Below are positions 1-8,241 of a stretch of DNA of 64,000 bases, piece by piece. The notes under the pieces are model-generated. The model saw only the letters and a list, made by a program, of their open reading frames with translations. It was not told the origin of the DNA and searched no databases. The translations under genes were made by a program, and so were the position numbers. Source of the DNA: Desulfovibrio sp. JC022 (GTDB taxonomy: Bacteria; Desulfobacterota; Desulfovibrionia; Desulfovibrionales; Desulfovibrionaceae). Within the stretch, counting starts at the first letter, position 1; the number at the start of each line of letters is the position of its first letter. The stretch is taken from positions 109,106-173,105 of the forward strand of contig NZ_VOPZ01000007.1 in assembly GCF_010470665.1 (NCBI RefSeq), given 5' to 3'.

Positions 1-1320
1 GTTATCGGACTTGCCTTCGGAGCGGTTTATGTGCTGCTTCCAGCGGTTTCAGGGCTGCTATTTACCGAACCAATCAGGATTATCCCCATTCCATGGGTGG
101 AGCTGACGCCGTATACGGAAAAAATTCTCCCGGCAGTTGCCACGGGTATCCAGTTTGACCTCGGGCTGTTCTTCATCGGTATGGTCCTGCCCTTCTGGGC
201 TGTTATCGGCGGGCTGATCGGGATCATCATCACTTTTGTCGCCAACCCGGTTCTATATGAACACGGCATCCTGCATCGCTGGCATCCGGGCATGGAGACA
301 GTTGAAACGGTTTTTGCCAATAACTTTGACTTTTACATGAGTTTTTCTATCGGACTCGGTCTGGCTATCGGGCTGATCGGGATCTGGTACGTTGTAAAAT
401 CTTTCCGCGGTGAACATGCCAAGAGCCGTGAATCATGGAGTAAACTTTTCGAACCACCGGAAGGACGCGGAGATATCAACTTCTGGGTATCCATTGCCAT
501 TTATGTTTTCTCAACTCTTGCCTACGTGGGTATGAGTCTACTGCTGGTGCCCAATTTTCCGTGGATTTTCTTCCTGCTCTACGGCTTCATCTACACCCCG
601 GTGATCTCCTACATCACCGCACGAATGGAAGGTATAGCCGGACAGTTTGTCAGTTTGCCGCTTGTGCGAGAGGCAAGCTTTATTGCCGGGGCGAAATTCT
701 TCGGTTATCAGGGAATTGAAATCTGGTATGCACCGATCCCGATCCATAACTACGGGGAAGCGACAGTCCATTTCCGCGAGATCGAACTGACCGGAACATC
801 CATCCGGGGCATCATCAAAGCGGAGCTGGTTGTTTTTCCGGTAGTCATGATTGCCAGCCTGCTCTTCTCACAGTTCATCTGGCAGCTTGCGCCCATTCCA
901 TCTTCGAACTATCCTTACGCACAGGAACTCTGGCATTTGCAGGCTCTAAATACCCTGCTCATGCAGACTTCGACACTTGAAGGTAACTCGCTGTTCTTTC
1001 AAGCACTGAGCGGTCCGGTCGTAATGGGAGGGATCAGTCTGGGACTTGTCCTTTACGCCGTACTCAACACCTTGGGTCTACCGATTTTGCTGGTTTACGG
1101 TGTAGTTAGAGGGCTCGGACAAAGTACGCCCCACGGTTTTATTCTGGAAGTTGCCGGGGCACTAATAGGCCGCTATTTTTTCCAGAAAAAATACGGAGCT
1201 ATGTGGCGTCAGTATGCCCCGGTCCTGCTGGCGGGATTCTCCTGCGGCATGGGTTTGACAGGTATGTTCGCCATGGGTTGTACCCTGATCCTGAAATCAT
1301 TAGGTAAAATGGCCTACTGA
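1..1320 (+). CDS. OPT-family-like membrane transporter, C-terminal part
   Basis: The 5' end lies outside the window; the frame is open from base 1 and ends with TGA at 1318-1320. About 440 residues are visible, forming roughly nine or ten hydrophobic segments joined by short loops, with a cytoplasmic-looking charged stretch around residues 130-155. The Gly/Pro-rich membrane helices and overall layout resemble the oligopeptide transporter (OPT) superfamily proteins of sulfate reducers, which are poorly characterised. Substrate cannot be told from sequence. The gene is followed by a 180-base gap holding a weak inverted repeat (TCCTGA...TCAGGA just after the stop). Family assignment is by overall pattern, not by a diagnostic motif. 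Confidence 0.6.
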   Translation, partial: VIGLAFGAVYVLLPAVSGLLFTEPIRIIPIPWVELTPYTEKILPAVATGIQFDLGLFFIGMVLPFWAVIGGLIGIIITFVANPVLYEHGILHRWHPGMETVETVFANNFDFYMSFSIGLGLAIGLIGIWYVVKSFRGEHAKSRESWSKLFEPPEGRGDINFWVSIAIYVFSTLAYVGMSLLLVPNFPWIFFLLYGFIYTPVISYITARMEGIAGQFVSLPLVREASFIAGAKFFGYQGIEIWYAPIPIHNYGEATVHFREIELTGTSIRGIIKAELVVFPVVMIASLLFSQFIWQLAPIPSSNYPYAQELWHLQALNTLLMQTSTLEGNSLFFQALSGPVVMGGISLGLVLYAVLNTLGLPILLVYGVVRGLGQSTPHGFILEVAGALIGRYFFQKKYGAMWRQYAPVLLAGFSCGMGLTGMFAMGCTLILKSLGKMAY

Positions 1321-1501
1321 TCCTGACGAAAAACTATGTTTAAAACAAATCAGGATAAGAATTAATACTTTGCGGATGAGTAGAAAATGTTTTAGGTAAC
1401 CTAGCTTCGGTTTGATTATCCGTTGTGTATTTGCATCAATATGATTATTCGGTTTTCCCTTTTAATTCAGGAAAAAACCGCTTTTCCATAAGGAACAGAG
1501 A

Positions 1502-2398
1502 ATGGATCTTAAGAATATAGCGTGGGACGGCATCAGTTTTGATGTACCGTCTGATTTCGAGGTCAGCGGAATCGATAAAAGATTCCTGCAACTCGATAAT
1601 GGAGAACATCCCTGTATCGAACTTCGCTGGTATGATGCCGGCAGGACCTACAAGGAAAAAACCTATTTCAGGCAGCTTGCCAAAAAGATTGAATCTTCTT
1701 CAGGACTTAAAATAGAATCAACTGTCCTTCCCGCTTCATGGAAAGCACCGCTGAAAAAATACAATACCACGGCATTCTACTGGCAATCCGACCTCGCCAC
1801 CGGACGCGGAGTGATGTTTTATTGTAAGAACGCCGCTAAAGTCATGCTGGTTCAATTCATTGGCAAGTGTGATAACCAGATTGACAATGCAGCGGTTACA
1901 TTATTTAGCAGCCTGAAATTCAATACCCCTGATGAGGACCAGCTCTGGCATATCTATGATATGAAAGCCACTCTCCCTGCCACCATGGCTCTGGAATCGT
2001 TTGAATTCAAACCGGGAAGATTCAATATATGCCTGGCAGACCAGACTGAAATGATAGATCTATACCGTTTCAGCCCTGCGGATGTAATTCTCAAAGACTG
2101 TACGCTGAGAGAATTCTCCAAAGAACTCTTCAAAGATGAAATCAAAAAGCTGGGACTTTCCATAGCAGAACTGGAATACGATAAAGGCTCCACCTGCATG
2201 TACGGTCAGGTAAAAAGCCCATCCACTGCAAAACTTGCTCTTTCTAAATTCAATCCCAAACGTCGTCCTTACGGACAAATTGAAATCCGCTACACACGGG
2301 AAAGCAACCGTATCTTGGCTGTGATGGTAAAGTCACGCCAGCAAATTCCTGAAGACAGGGCAAAAAATATCTTCAAAAAATATGAAATTATTCAGTAA
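1502..2398 (+). CDS. Conserved protein of unknown function, partner of PqqD-like gene
   Basis: A 298-residue soluble protein without signal peptide or membrane segment. The first half (residues 1-140) starts with a pattern like WDGISFDVPSDFEV followed by alternating beta strands, reminiscent of PsbP/DcrB-type folds; the second half looks like a second alpha/beta domain. I do not recognise a family. AAGGAACAG lies just ahead of the ATG. The 3' end overlaps the next gene by 17 bases, which strongly suggests translational coupling and a joint function with the PqqD-like protein. Confidence 0.75.
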   Translation: MDLKNIAWDGISFDVPSDFEVSGIDKRFLQLDNGEHPCIELRWYDAGRTYKEKTYFRQLAKKIESSSGLKIESTVLPASWKAPLKKYNTTAFYWQSDLATGRGVMFYCKNAAKVMLVQFIGKCDNQIDNAAVTLFSSLKFNTPDEDQLWHIYDMKATLPATMALESFEFKPGRFNICLADQTEMIDLYRFSPADVILKDCTLREFSKELFKDEIKKLGLSIAELEYDKGSTCMYGQVKSPSTAKLALSKFNPKRRPYGQIEIRYTRESNRILAVMVKSRQQIPEDRAKNIFKKYEIIQ

Positions 2399-2792
2399 GA
2401 AAAAGCCTGTTATCCCGGAAATGACCAGGGGTGAAGCAATGGCCTGCACCCCTCTGAAAAATAGGGATATAAAAGAAACCCGCATGGATAACGGACTGGT
2501 AATGCTGTCTTATCCATTGCGGCTTAAACCGCTTTTCGCTGACGTGGCTAAAAGGTTCGGCATGTGGAAGGACGGTAACCCACCCATAAAAGAACTTGAA
2601 CTAGATGAGATGGGCTCCCTTGTCTGGGATATGATTGACGGAAAAAACAGCGTCCGCGCAATAGCTGCGGGATTTGCAAAAAAATATCAGGTCCTGCCCC
2701 GTGAAGCAGAAGTGGCAACAGCTTCATTTCTTAGAGATCTGGGGAAAAGAGGACTCATAGCTTTCAGCAACAAAAACACCGGCACAAAATAG
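2382..2792 (+). CDS. PqqD-like peptide-chaperone domain protein
   Basis: A 136-residue protein whose C-terminal ~75 residues match the PqqD fold: an acidic strand-helix (ELDEMGSLVWDMIDG), then a helix-turn-helix-like segment and a final DLGKRGLI stretch. PqqD domains bind ribosomally made precursor peptides and hand them to radical-SAM or other modifying enzymes. No radical-SAM enzyme, precursor peptide or transporter is seen nearby. The N-terminal 60 residues are an extension containing a polar/basic start (KLFSKKKP). It starts inside the preceding gene, so the two are probably made together. The fold call is good; a role in peptide modification is inference. Confidence 0.75.
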   Translation: MKLFSKKKPVIPEMTRGEAMACTPLKNRDIKETRMDNGLVMLSYPLRLKPLFADVAKRFGMWKDGNPPIKELELDEMGSLVWDMIDGKNSVRAIAAGFAKKYQVLPREAEVATASFLRDLGKRGLIAFSNKNTGTK

Positions 2793-2828
2793 CTTTGCCC
2801 GGAAAGAGTAAAGTTTTAATCTGGACCA

Positions 2829-3257
2829 TTACCCACAGGTCAGTTTGATGTATTCTTCAAAACTGACACCGTTCCAGACCTTGCTCACCCAATAAGCGGA
2901 TGCCCAGATCATGAGTGCAGTTGAGTGCACATCAGAAAGACGTTTCAGCTTGGCTTCAAGATTTGGCCAGCTGACACCGTGAGCACTGTGTACATTCTCT
3001 GTTTCACAAGCTTCCTCAACCTGCAAAAAAAGATACGCTCCCTTGCACTGGTTGGGTAAAATCTTCACACCCCGATATGATTCCAAAACAGTCTTCAGCT
3101 CAGCAACATTCAATTCCTGTGCAACAGCACGCATGGATTTAAAAAACATATCCACAGCCCAGGGCAGAATAAACTCTGCGCCTGCACTTTTGGTCTTGAA
3201 ATAATTCTTAAGCCACTGTTCGTGATCGTGCGTAATCCTGGCTGCAACCTGCGGCAT
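2829..3257 (-). CDS. Small conserved protein of unknown function
   Basis: A 142-residue soluble protein, with a strong Shine-Dalgarno (AGGAGGAAG) just before its ATG. It begins with a short motif (PQVAARITHDHEQWLKNYF) that could be a ribbon-helix-helix-like or helical element, and the rest is predicted mostly helical with three cysteines. No catalytic motif is recognised. It stands alone between the PqqD-like gene (convergent) and the MerR-like gene (same strand, about 100 bases upstream), so it may share the transcript of that regulator. Confidence 0.65.
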   Translation of the reverse strand: MPQVAARITHDHEQWLKNYFKTKSAGAEFILPWAVDMFFKSMRAVAQELNVAELKTVLESYRGVKILPNQCKGAYLFLQVEEACETENVHSAHGVSWPNLEAKLKRLSDVHSTALMIWASAYWVSKVWNGVSFEEYIKLTCG

Positions 3258-3355
3258 GTCTTCCTCCTAAGGCTACTCCTCTAGTGATATCATCAACTTA
3301 ATAACCACATTTACCAAATATATCAAGACTTTTTCTAGAAAATCACCAAAACTAT

Positions 3356-4294
3356 TTAACGATCAAAGCTCTCACGTATCTGCTTAAAAAGACTAAACAA
3401 AAGAGCTCCGGGAACAGCCTTGCCGTTAATTTCCATACTATCAATACGCACTACAGTATTATTGTTAGGTGTAACATTTTCTTCGGTTACAAGTACAATT
3501 TTTTTCTGAGACGCAGATTGCCCTTCACTGGCATCAATAACAAGGACCCACTGACCACCCTTTTGCTTCCAATCAAGATCAACACTTCTATGTGAATTTA
3601 TACTATTCTCAAGCAGAGTGACAAAATCTTCCAATGAAAAATGCTTGCGTCCCTTTCCGGCAACACCAAGATACTCACCTTCTGAATTACGGATTACCAG
3701 AGGACGTTCAAGATACCCGGAAGAAGGAAAAGAGGACTCATCCGGACCGGAATCGCCGCCAGCCCTCAAAATCCTGAAAAGCTCTGCCCGGTCGCGCTTT
3801 AAACGTCCAATCTCCATGGCCATGTCCATAATTCTTTCATTGGTATCAGCGGAGAGCTTGCGTTTTTCGCTTCTGAGCGTTGAGACTTCTTCTCTTAAAT
3901 CACGCAATTCAGTCTGAAAGAGGGCCTGACTGGACAGCATATCGGAAACCTTGCCTAGGACCGAAGACAACCCTTTGATTACGGTCTCCATATCTGAACC
4001 GGACTCCAGACCGGCACCATTGATCAACTGTTGATCATTTTTAATACTATTAACCAACATACCGAACTTAAGACTCAATTCAGTTTCAATTTGTTCAGTT
4101 GTCCAATTCATTCCATACATTTCACGTATCCTCCTGAAAATTTCAACGACTTCTACAGAATACTTCTGCCTGCGACCACTCCCGCCAGCTGAAGGCAGGA
4201 ATTTTGAGTACTTATCCTTATAGTACACCACTGTTGAAGGAGGAATATCCAGCCTCCTGCCAACCTCTCTCAAACTTAAGTACTGATTCGACAT
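3356..4294 (-). CDS. MerR-like DNA-binding regulator with coiled coil
   Basis: 312 residues from the ATG at 4294; a longer reading from 4357 would add 21 residues without a family match, and AGCAGGGGT precedes the 4294 start. Residues ~3-75 form a winged helix of MerR type (LSLREVGRRLDIPPSTVVYY, then an arginine-rich wing and EVVEIFRRIREM). A Glu/Lys-rich coiled coil occupies roughly residues 125-185, and a C-terminal domain of unknown type follows from about 200. MerR proteins bind as dimers to palindromes between promoter elements. The upstream region holds a perfect palindrome TTGTTCAATTGAACAA and further TGTTCA half-sites, suggesting autoregulation. The effector is unknown. Confidence 0.75.
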   Translation of the reverse strand: MSNQYLSLREVGRRLDIPPSTVVYYKDKYSKFLPSAGGSGRRQKYSVEVVEIFRRIREMYGMNWTTEQIETELSLKFGMLVNSIKNDQQLINGAGLESGSDMETVIKGLSSVLGKVSDMLSSQALFQTELRDLREEVSTLRSEKRKLSADTNERIMDMAMEIGRLKRDRAELFRILRAGGDSGPDESSFPSSGYLERPLVIRNSEGEYLGVAGKGRKHFSLEDFVTLLENSINSHRSVDLDWKQKGGQWVLVIDASEGQSASQKKIVLVTEENVTPNNNTVVRIDSMEINGKAVPGALLFSLFKQIRESFDR

Positions 4295-4309
4295 ACCCCT
4301 GCTCACTTG

Positions 4310-4417
4310 TTGTTCATTATCAAACTTAAACAAACAATAAACCCTTAAAACGAGCAAGTCAACACAAATTGAACAACATATTGACCAAACAACTCGCCAT
4401 TTTGTTCAATTGAACAA
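4310..4417. promoter_or_regulatory. TGAACAA operator cluster upstream of the MerR-like gene
   Basis: A perfect 16-base palindrome, TTGTTCAATTGAACAA, lies at 4402-4417. The same half-site recurs as TTGAACAAC at 4369-4377 and TTGTTCA at 4310-4316, the last only about 15 bases ahead of the regulator's ATG. Clustering of one motif next to a helix-turn-helix gene suggests an autoregulatory operator. The binding protein is inferred. Confidence 0.55.
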
Positions 4418-4706
4418 CCAATAACTAAAACTACTCACCAGTGGACAAGCAGTTAATAGTGCTTATTCTTTAAACAGATGGGAAAAACATCGACGGAGGG
4501 TATGTGGAAATAGGATCAAAAAAACTCACATTATGCGAATTGAGTCGCCTGCTTAAAAAATTTGAGTGCGTATAGTGACGGAGTAACATCCCACAGCCAC
4601 GTAGCGTGGCAAGCGCACTTTTCTCTTGCCCTGTGCAGTACATAAAGTGTAATCAGAAGCAAGGAGAAAAGGGTCAAGGCCTGACCTGGAAGAATACGCA
4701 CCAACG
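4418..4706 (+). promoter_or_regulatory. Gene-free region with structured leader upstream of the HD-GYP-like gene
   Basis: No coding signal is seen here. Complementary segments could fold into a multi-stem RNA: GAGTGCG (4564-4570) with CGCACTT (4614-4620) enclosing a hairpin GCCAC/GTGGC (4596-4610); CTTTTCTCTTG (4618-4628) with CAAGGAGAAAAG (4660-4671); and GGTCA/TGACC (4672-4686). The only good Shine-Dalgarno-like AAGGAG is inside the second stem and is about 40 bases from the ATG. I do not recognise a known riboswitch class. Confidence 0.35.
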
Positions 4707-5849
4707 ATGTTAGAAAAGATCAAAACTACGAATCTTCAGGAAGGGATGTTTGTTGTTTGTTCCGCCAACGGCTTCAGCAGTCTGCCCACGGAATTATCCA
4801 ACACCCCTATTTCCAACAAAGCAGACATCTCTGCCATACTTCAACTCAATATCAATGAAGTTTTGATAGATTCCGAAAAAAGTGCCGTACTAAACTCATT
4901 CCCCCAGACGACTTATTCAGAAGAGATTCTCTTTGCCCGCGAGGCGTACAATAATGCCCTTAGCTGCGTGCAAAAAATATTTCATACAATTGAGCAGGAA
5001 GGATCACTTGAAATCTCCGAATACAAAAAAGACATCAGCCCCCTTATCGACTCGATAGACAGAAACAACAGCGCAGCGGCAAGCCTGACCGTATTAGCCC
5101 GTGCAGACAGATACCTGCACACGCACAGCCTGAACACAGCAATCCTCAGTGCCATTCTCGGTCGATACATAGGACTTTCAAGGGAAGCCGTTGAAGAGCT
5201 TTCCATCACGGCAATGCTGATGAATATTGGACAACTCTGGCTGCCGAAACAATTGATGAATAAGAAAGGCAAACTCTCCAGAGACGAATTCAAGCAAATT
5301 AAGATCCACACCTTAAAAGGATATAAATATCTTGCCGACCACGACTCACCGCAAGGCATTATCAACTCGGTAAAATCCCATCACGAAAAATATGATGGAA
5401 CCGGATACCCGCAAGGACTGTCCGGGAACGATATCCCGCAATATGCACGCATTATTTCCATCTGCGATTCATATGATGCCTTAACCTCAGACCGTCCCTA
5501 CCGTGAAGCAATGACCCCTAATTCGGCCATTAAACACCTTTATTCCATGGCCAATTCATCATTTCATCCCAGATACCTGGAAAGCTTCATCAAATGTGTG
5601 GGAATTTATCCTGTGGGCTGCTTTGTCAAACTTTCAGACGGACGCTACGGAGTTGTAGTCACCAATACCCCCAAAGCCCCGCTACTGCCGCAGGTAAAGA
5701 TCGTATTCAACAGCAGATTCAGGGCTATTCACCCGGAATTCGTGGACCTGTCCAAAAGATCTGATCAGACACAGGGAAATAACTTAGAAATTGTTGAATG
5801 TATTCACCCGAAAACATTCAAACTGGAACTGGACAGATTTCTCTGGTAA
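4707..5849 (+). CDS. HD-GYP-like protein with degenerate HD dyad
   Basis: 380 residues. The N-terminus (LQEGMFVV, 10-17) is the short domain usual in HD-GYP phosphodiesterases; the HD-GYP core spans about 130-300. Conserved features seen: His140 in LHTHSL, IHTLKG (His201), HHEKYDGTGYP (225-235), and the DSYDALTSDRPYR segment. The canonical HD dyad, normally in LLHDIGK, reads LMNIGQ here: His is Met172 and Asp is Asn173. HD-GYP enzymes hydrolyse cyclic di-GMP with a di-iron site that needs this dyad, so activity is doubtful and a binding or scaffold role is more likely. A C-terminal ~90-residue tail has a YGVVV beta segment. No strong Shine-Dalgarno is seen at the chosen ATG. Confidence 0.85.
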   Translation: MLEKIKTTNLQEGMFVVCSANGFSSLPTELSNTPISNKADISAILQLNINEVLIDSEKSAVLNSFPQTTYSEEILFAREAYNNALSCVQKIFHTIEQEGSLEISEYKKDISPLIDSIDRNNSAAASLTVLARADRYLHTHSLNTAILSAILGRYIGLSREAVEELSITAMLMNIGQLWLPKQLMNKKGKLSRDEFKQIKIHTLKGYKYLADHDSPQGIINSVKSHHEKYDGTGYPQGLSGNDIPQYARIISICDSYDALTSDRPYREAMTPNSAIKHLYSMANSSFHPRYLESFIKCVGIYPVGCFVKLSDGRYGVVVTNTPKAPLLPQVKIVFNSRFRAIHPEFVDLSKRSDQTQGNNLEIVECIHPKTFKLELDRFLW

Positions 5850-5855
5850 TCGCAG

Positions 5856-6158
5856 TTACACGTATTCCACTTCAACCCGCTCCACGTAATCCTTAAGGAC
5901 TTGCAATTCAGCCAGAAGCTGCTTCGGCTGATTCAATGCTGCGCAGGTTTCTATCCTGCGTCCAATGCTGCCAAGCTGCAAAAATCCATAGTTCAAGGCT
6001 GAACCTTTAAGATTATGTCCGATACGGGTCGCAACAGTCATATCCCCGGAATTCAATGCGTCTTCGAGCTCTTTAATTTCATTATGGGTTATCTCCATAA
6101 ATCCGGGAATAAGCCCTTGAATATCAGAATCTATTCTCTCAACAATCTTCACACCCAT
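5856..6158 (-). CDS. Stand-alone HPt phosphotransfer protein
   Basis: A 100-residue histidine phosphotransfer domain. The motif IGHNLKGSALNYG places the phospho-accepting His at residue 48, followed by the usual helix LQLGSIGRRIE. Such domains relay phosphate between hybrid kinases and response regulators in the cytoplasm. The hybrid kinase at 28.1-30.0 kb ends in an HPt-like domain that lacks its histidine and could use a free HPt, but no direct link is shown. The gene converges with the HD-GYP-like gene with a 6-base gap and has a GAGGGGGT ribosome site. Confidence 0.88.
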   Translation of the reverse strand: MGVKIVERIDSDIQGLIPGFMEITHNEIKELEDALNSGDMTVATRIGHNLKGSALNYGFLQLGSIGRRIETCAALNQPKQLLAELQVLKDYVERVEVEYV

Positions 6159-6205
6159 ACCCCCTCACCCGGTAAACTTAACTCCTTAGCGGAATGACTT
6201 TCAAA

Positions 6206-6242
6206 AAAAGAAAAAGGGTATCGCTTTTTCAGCGATACCCTT
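6206..6242 (-). terminator. Rho-independent terminator after the Tim44-like gene
   Basis: A 12-base-pair stem, AAGGGTATCGCT (6214-6225) with AGCGATACCCTT (6231-6242), and a TTTTC loop. Read on the minus strand it is followed by a run of T, about 65 bases past the Tim44-like stop codon. Confidence 0.85.
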
Positions 6243-6307
6243 ATCCTTTATCAATTTGAACAGCCGTAGGCAAAAAGAATTACCCAAAACGACTTATTTT
6301 TTAACTC

Positions 6308-7246
6308 TTATTCTTCAAGCTGCTGAATGCCATCCAGCTTCCACATTCCATCTGAGCCTACAGGCTTCACAAAATGCCAGACTTCGCGGGCCTGAGAAGG
6401 CTGTGACTGAGCGGGGTCTTCGCGCAGAAGAACGTCATAATAAACCGTTACGTGGGTAACGCCGCCCTCTTCCTTAACTTCCAGCAGCCTTGCGTTCACC
6501 ATGAGCACATCAGTCTGAGACGGACCGGGATCTTCCTGAGCCTGCTGTTTGATTTCATTAAGCACACCAGCACTGGCAAACTGTTCTATGTCTGCCATAT
6601 CGCGCTTATCCCATGACTTCTGAAGTCTGGTGTAAACAGCCTTGGCACCTTCAAGGAAATCCTCTTCATCAAATCCGGCGGGAATGTTTACAGACGGGCC
6701 GCCCTGCTGAGCGGAAGAGTCTGCTGCCTGCTGCGAAGAAGGCTTGGAAGAAAGATGGTCCCAAGCATTCTGAGCGGTCTGTTCCCTGCGGGCGTAAGGA
6801 TCGTTATTGGTATTGTTGCGCTGCGCCTGAGAGTTGTCCGGGCCGCGCTGATAATTGCCCTGACGATACATATCATCCGCCCCACGTTTGCGGGACTTGA
6901 AAAATTTAAATCCGAGATATGCAAGTAAACCGATGATCAGAATATTGAAAAATCCGCCACCCATTCCACCGAAGCCGCCAAGCATTGAGCCGAGAAAAGT
7001 ACCGGCCAGCAGCCCACCGAGGAGCCCCATACCGGGACGGGCAATACCGCCCTGCTGCTTGTTGGTTCCACCTGCCTGCTTCTGGGAAGTAGCTGTTGAA
7101 GTTGGTTTATTATAATTCTTTGAAAAAGATGGCTTGCTGCCGAAGGATTTTCCCCCGCCCATTCTTTTCGCATCCGCATCACCGGCCATAACAGCCAGCA
7201 GGCAGACAACAGTAAGGGGAAGAACCAAATACCCGAGTAGTTTCAT
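6308..7246 (-). CDS. Tim44-like domain membrane protein
   Basis: 312 residues. A signal peptide ends near residue 26 (AGDADA). A low-complexity Lys/Ser/Gln region follows, then a Gly/Met-rich hydrophobic stretch (about 72-115) giving one membrane segment, a Gln/Asn-rich linker (125-185), and a C-terminal alpha+beta domain (about 190-310) of the Tim44-like family, with FLEGAKAVYTRLQKSWDKRD at its start. In bacteria this family is membrane-anchored and of unknown role; the mitochondrial relative tethers protein import motors. The gene is monocistronic, ended by the hairpin at 6214-6242. Confidence 0.85.
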   Translation of the reverse strand: MKLLGYLVLPLTVVCLLAVMAGDADAKRMGGGKSFGSKPSFSKNYNKPTSTATSQKQAGGTNKQQGGIARPGMGLLGGLLAGTFLGSMLGGFGGMGGGFFNILIIGLLAYLGFKFFKSRKRGADDMYRQGNYQRGPDNSQAQRNNTNNDPYARREQTAQNAWDHLSSKPSSQQAADSSAQQGGPSVNIPAGFDEEDFLEGAKAVYTRLQKSWDKRDMADIEQFASAGVLNEIKQQAQEDPGPSQTDVLMVNARLLEVKEEGGVTHVTVYYDVLLREDPAQSQPSQAREVWHFVKPVGSDGMWKLDGIQQLEE

Positions 7247-7271
7247 CTAATACCTCATTTACTTAGGTTAT

Positions 7272-7299
7272 AAAAAAGACTGCGACCGAAGCCGCAGTC
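7272..7299 (-). terminator. Rho-independent terminator after the CheY-like gene
   Basis: Stem GACTGCG (7278-7284) with CGCAGTC (7293-7299), followed on the minus strand by six T (complement of 7272-7277). It lies about 45 bases past the receiver gene's stop. Confidence 0.8.
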
Positions 7300-7343
7300 C
7301 TTTAGATAATTACGCTAACGCGGCCTGTCCAGAGATATCGGAA

Positions 7344-7754
7344 CTATTCGATACTTTTTTTCAAAAAGCCGAGTTCAACCATGGCTTCGCGTATTTTTTC
7401 AACATCAAGAGGTTTGGTGAGATAAATGGAAGCCCCTCCTTTATAATAAGCTTCCATAACATTGGAAGGATCAGCAAGTGCTGTTGTCATCATGACCTTG
7501 GTTTCAAGCTTGAGAGGTATATCGTGTTCTTTCTCAACTTCACGAATCTCTTTTAAAGCCTCCTGACCATCCATTTCCGGCATCATAATGTCCAGACATA
7601 TTAAATCATAACGATTTCCGGATTCAAGAGCTTCAATAAAAGCCAGCACAGCTTCCGCACCATCCTCCACAGCATCACATTCGCCATAGCTGGTCATCAC
7701 GTGCGTAAGAAATTTTCTGCTCGCAAGCTCATCTTCAACAATCAAAATCCTCAT
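7344..7754 (-). CDS. Single-domain response regulator (CheY-like)
   Basis: 136 residues forming one receiver domain and nothing else. Acidic pocket residues Glu7-Asp8, phospho-acceptor Asp55 (DLICLDIMMPEMDG), Thr in MMTTAL and Lys in YLTKPL are all present, so it should be phosphorylated by a histidine kinase or an HPt protein. No kinase is adjacent. With no output domain it must act by protein binding, as in chemotaxis or phosphorelay proteins. Own terminator downstream; divergent from the SHOCT-like gene. Confidence 0.9.
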   Translation of the reverse strand: MRILIVEDELASRKFLTHVMTSYGECDAVEDGAEAVLAFIEALESGNRYDLICLDIMMPEMDGQEALKEIREVEKEHDIPLKLETKVMMTTALADPSNVMEAYYKGGASIYLTKPLDVEKIREAMVELGFLKKSIE

Positions 7755-7910
7755 ACACTCTCCTCATCCCTACAATATTTCTGTATCGTTTTATTAAAAC
7801 ACACTGGGATTATATATGCAATTATATACACAAAATTAACACTTACGGTTTATCTTGCGGAGAGTTGAAATGAGGGGTAGATATTCACGAAAACATAATA
7901 GGAAGTATCC

Positions 7911-8237
7911 ATGATCGAAGCTATGTCATCTGTATTTTCATTTATATCAGGCAAATACGAAAGCAACCCGCATTGGGACCATTGGCCCTTCGGCCCCGGA
8001 TACGGGGACTTCTGGGCCTCAGCAACCAAGATGCTTTTTGTGGCGGCAATTCTTGGTATAATCGTTATTTTCCTGCGAGTTCTCTTTGGCCCCAATGGTA
8101 AATTCAGGGACCATGACCTCGACCGTGAGGCCGCGGAAATGCGTGAAAAAGCACTTGCCCAATTGGAAGAAGACCTGAAATCCGGTAAAATTTCCGAATT
8201 AGACTACAAATTTAAGAAAAAAAGAATCCTGTATTAG
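7911..8237 (+). CDS. Small membrane protein with SHOCT-like C-terminus
   Basis: 108 residues: an N-terminal His/Trp/Pro-rich stretch (NPHWDHWPFGPGYG), one transmembrane helix (about 39-58), and a C-terminal helix pair with the SHOCT-like pattern LEEDLKSGKISELDYKFKKK. SHOCT modules are short domains at protein ends thought to mediate oligomerisation; this protein's role is unknown. AGGAAG precedes the ATG. The next gene starts 4 bases after the stop, so they form an operon. Confidence 0.75.
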   Translation: MIEAMSSVFSFISGKYESNPHWDHWPFGPGYGDFWASATKMLFVAAILGIIVIFLRVLFGPNGKFRDHDLDREAAEMREKALAQLEEDLKSGKISELDYKFKKKRILY

Positions 8238-8241
8238 TCCC

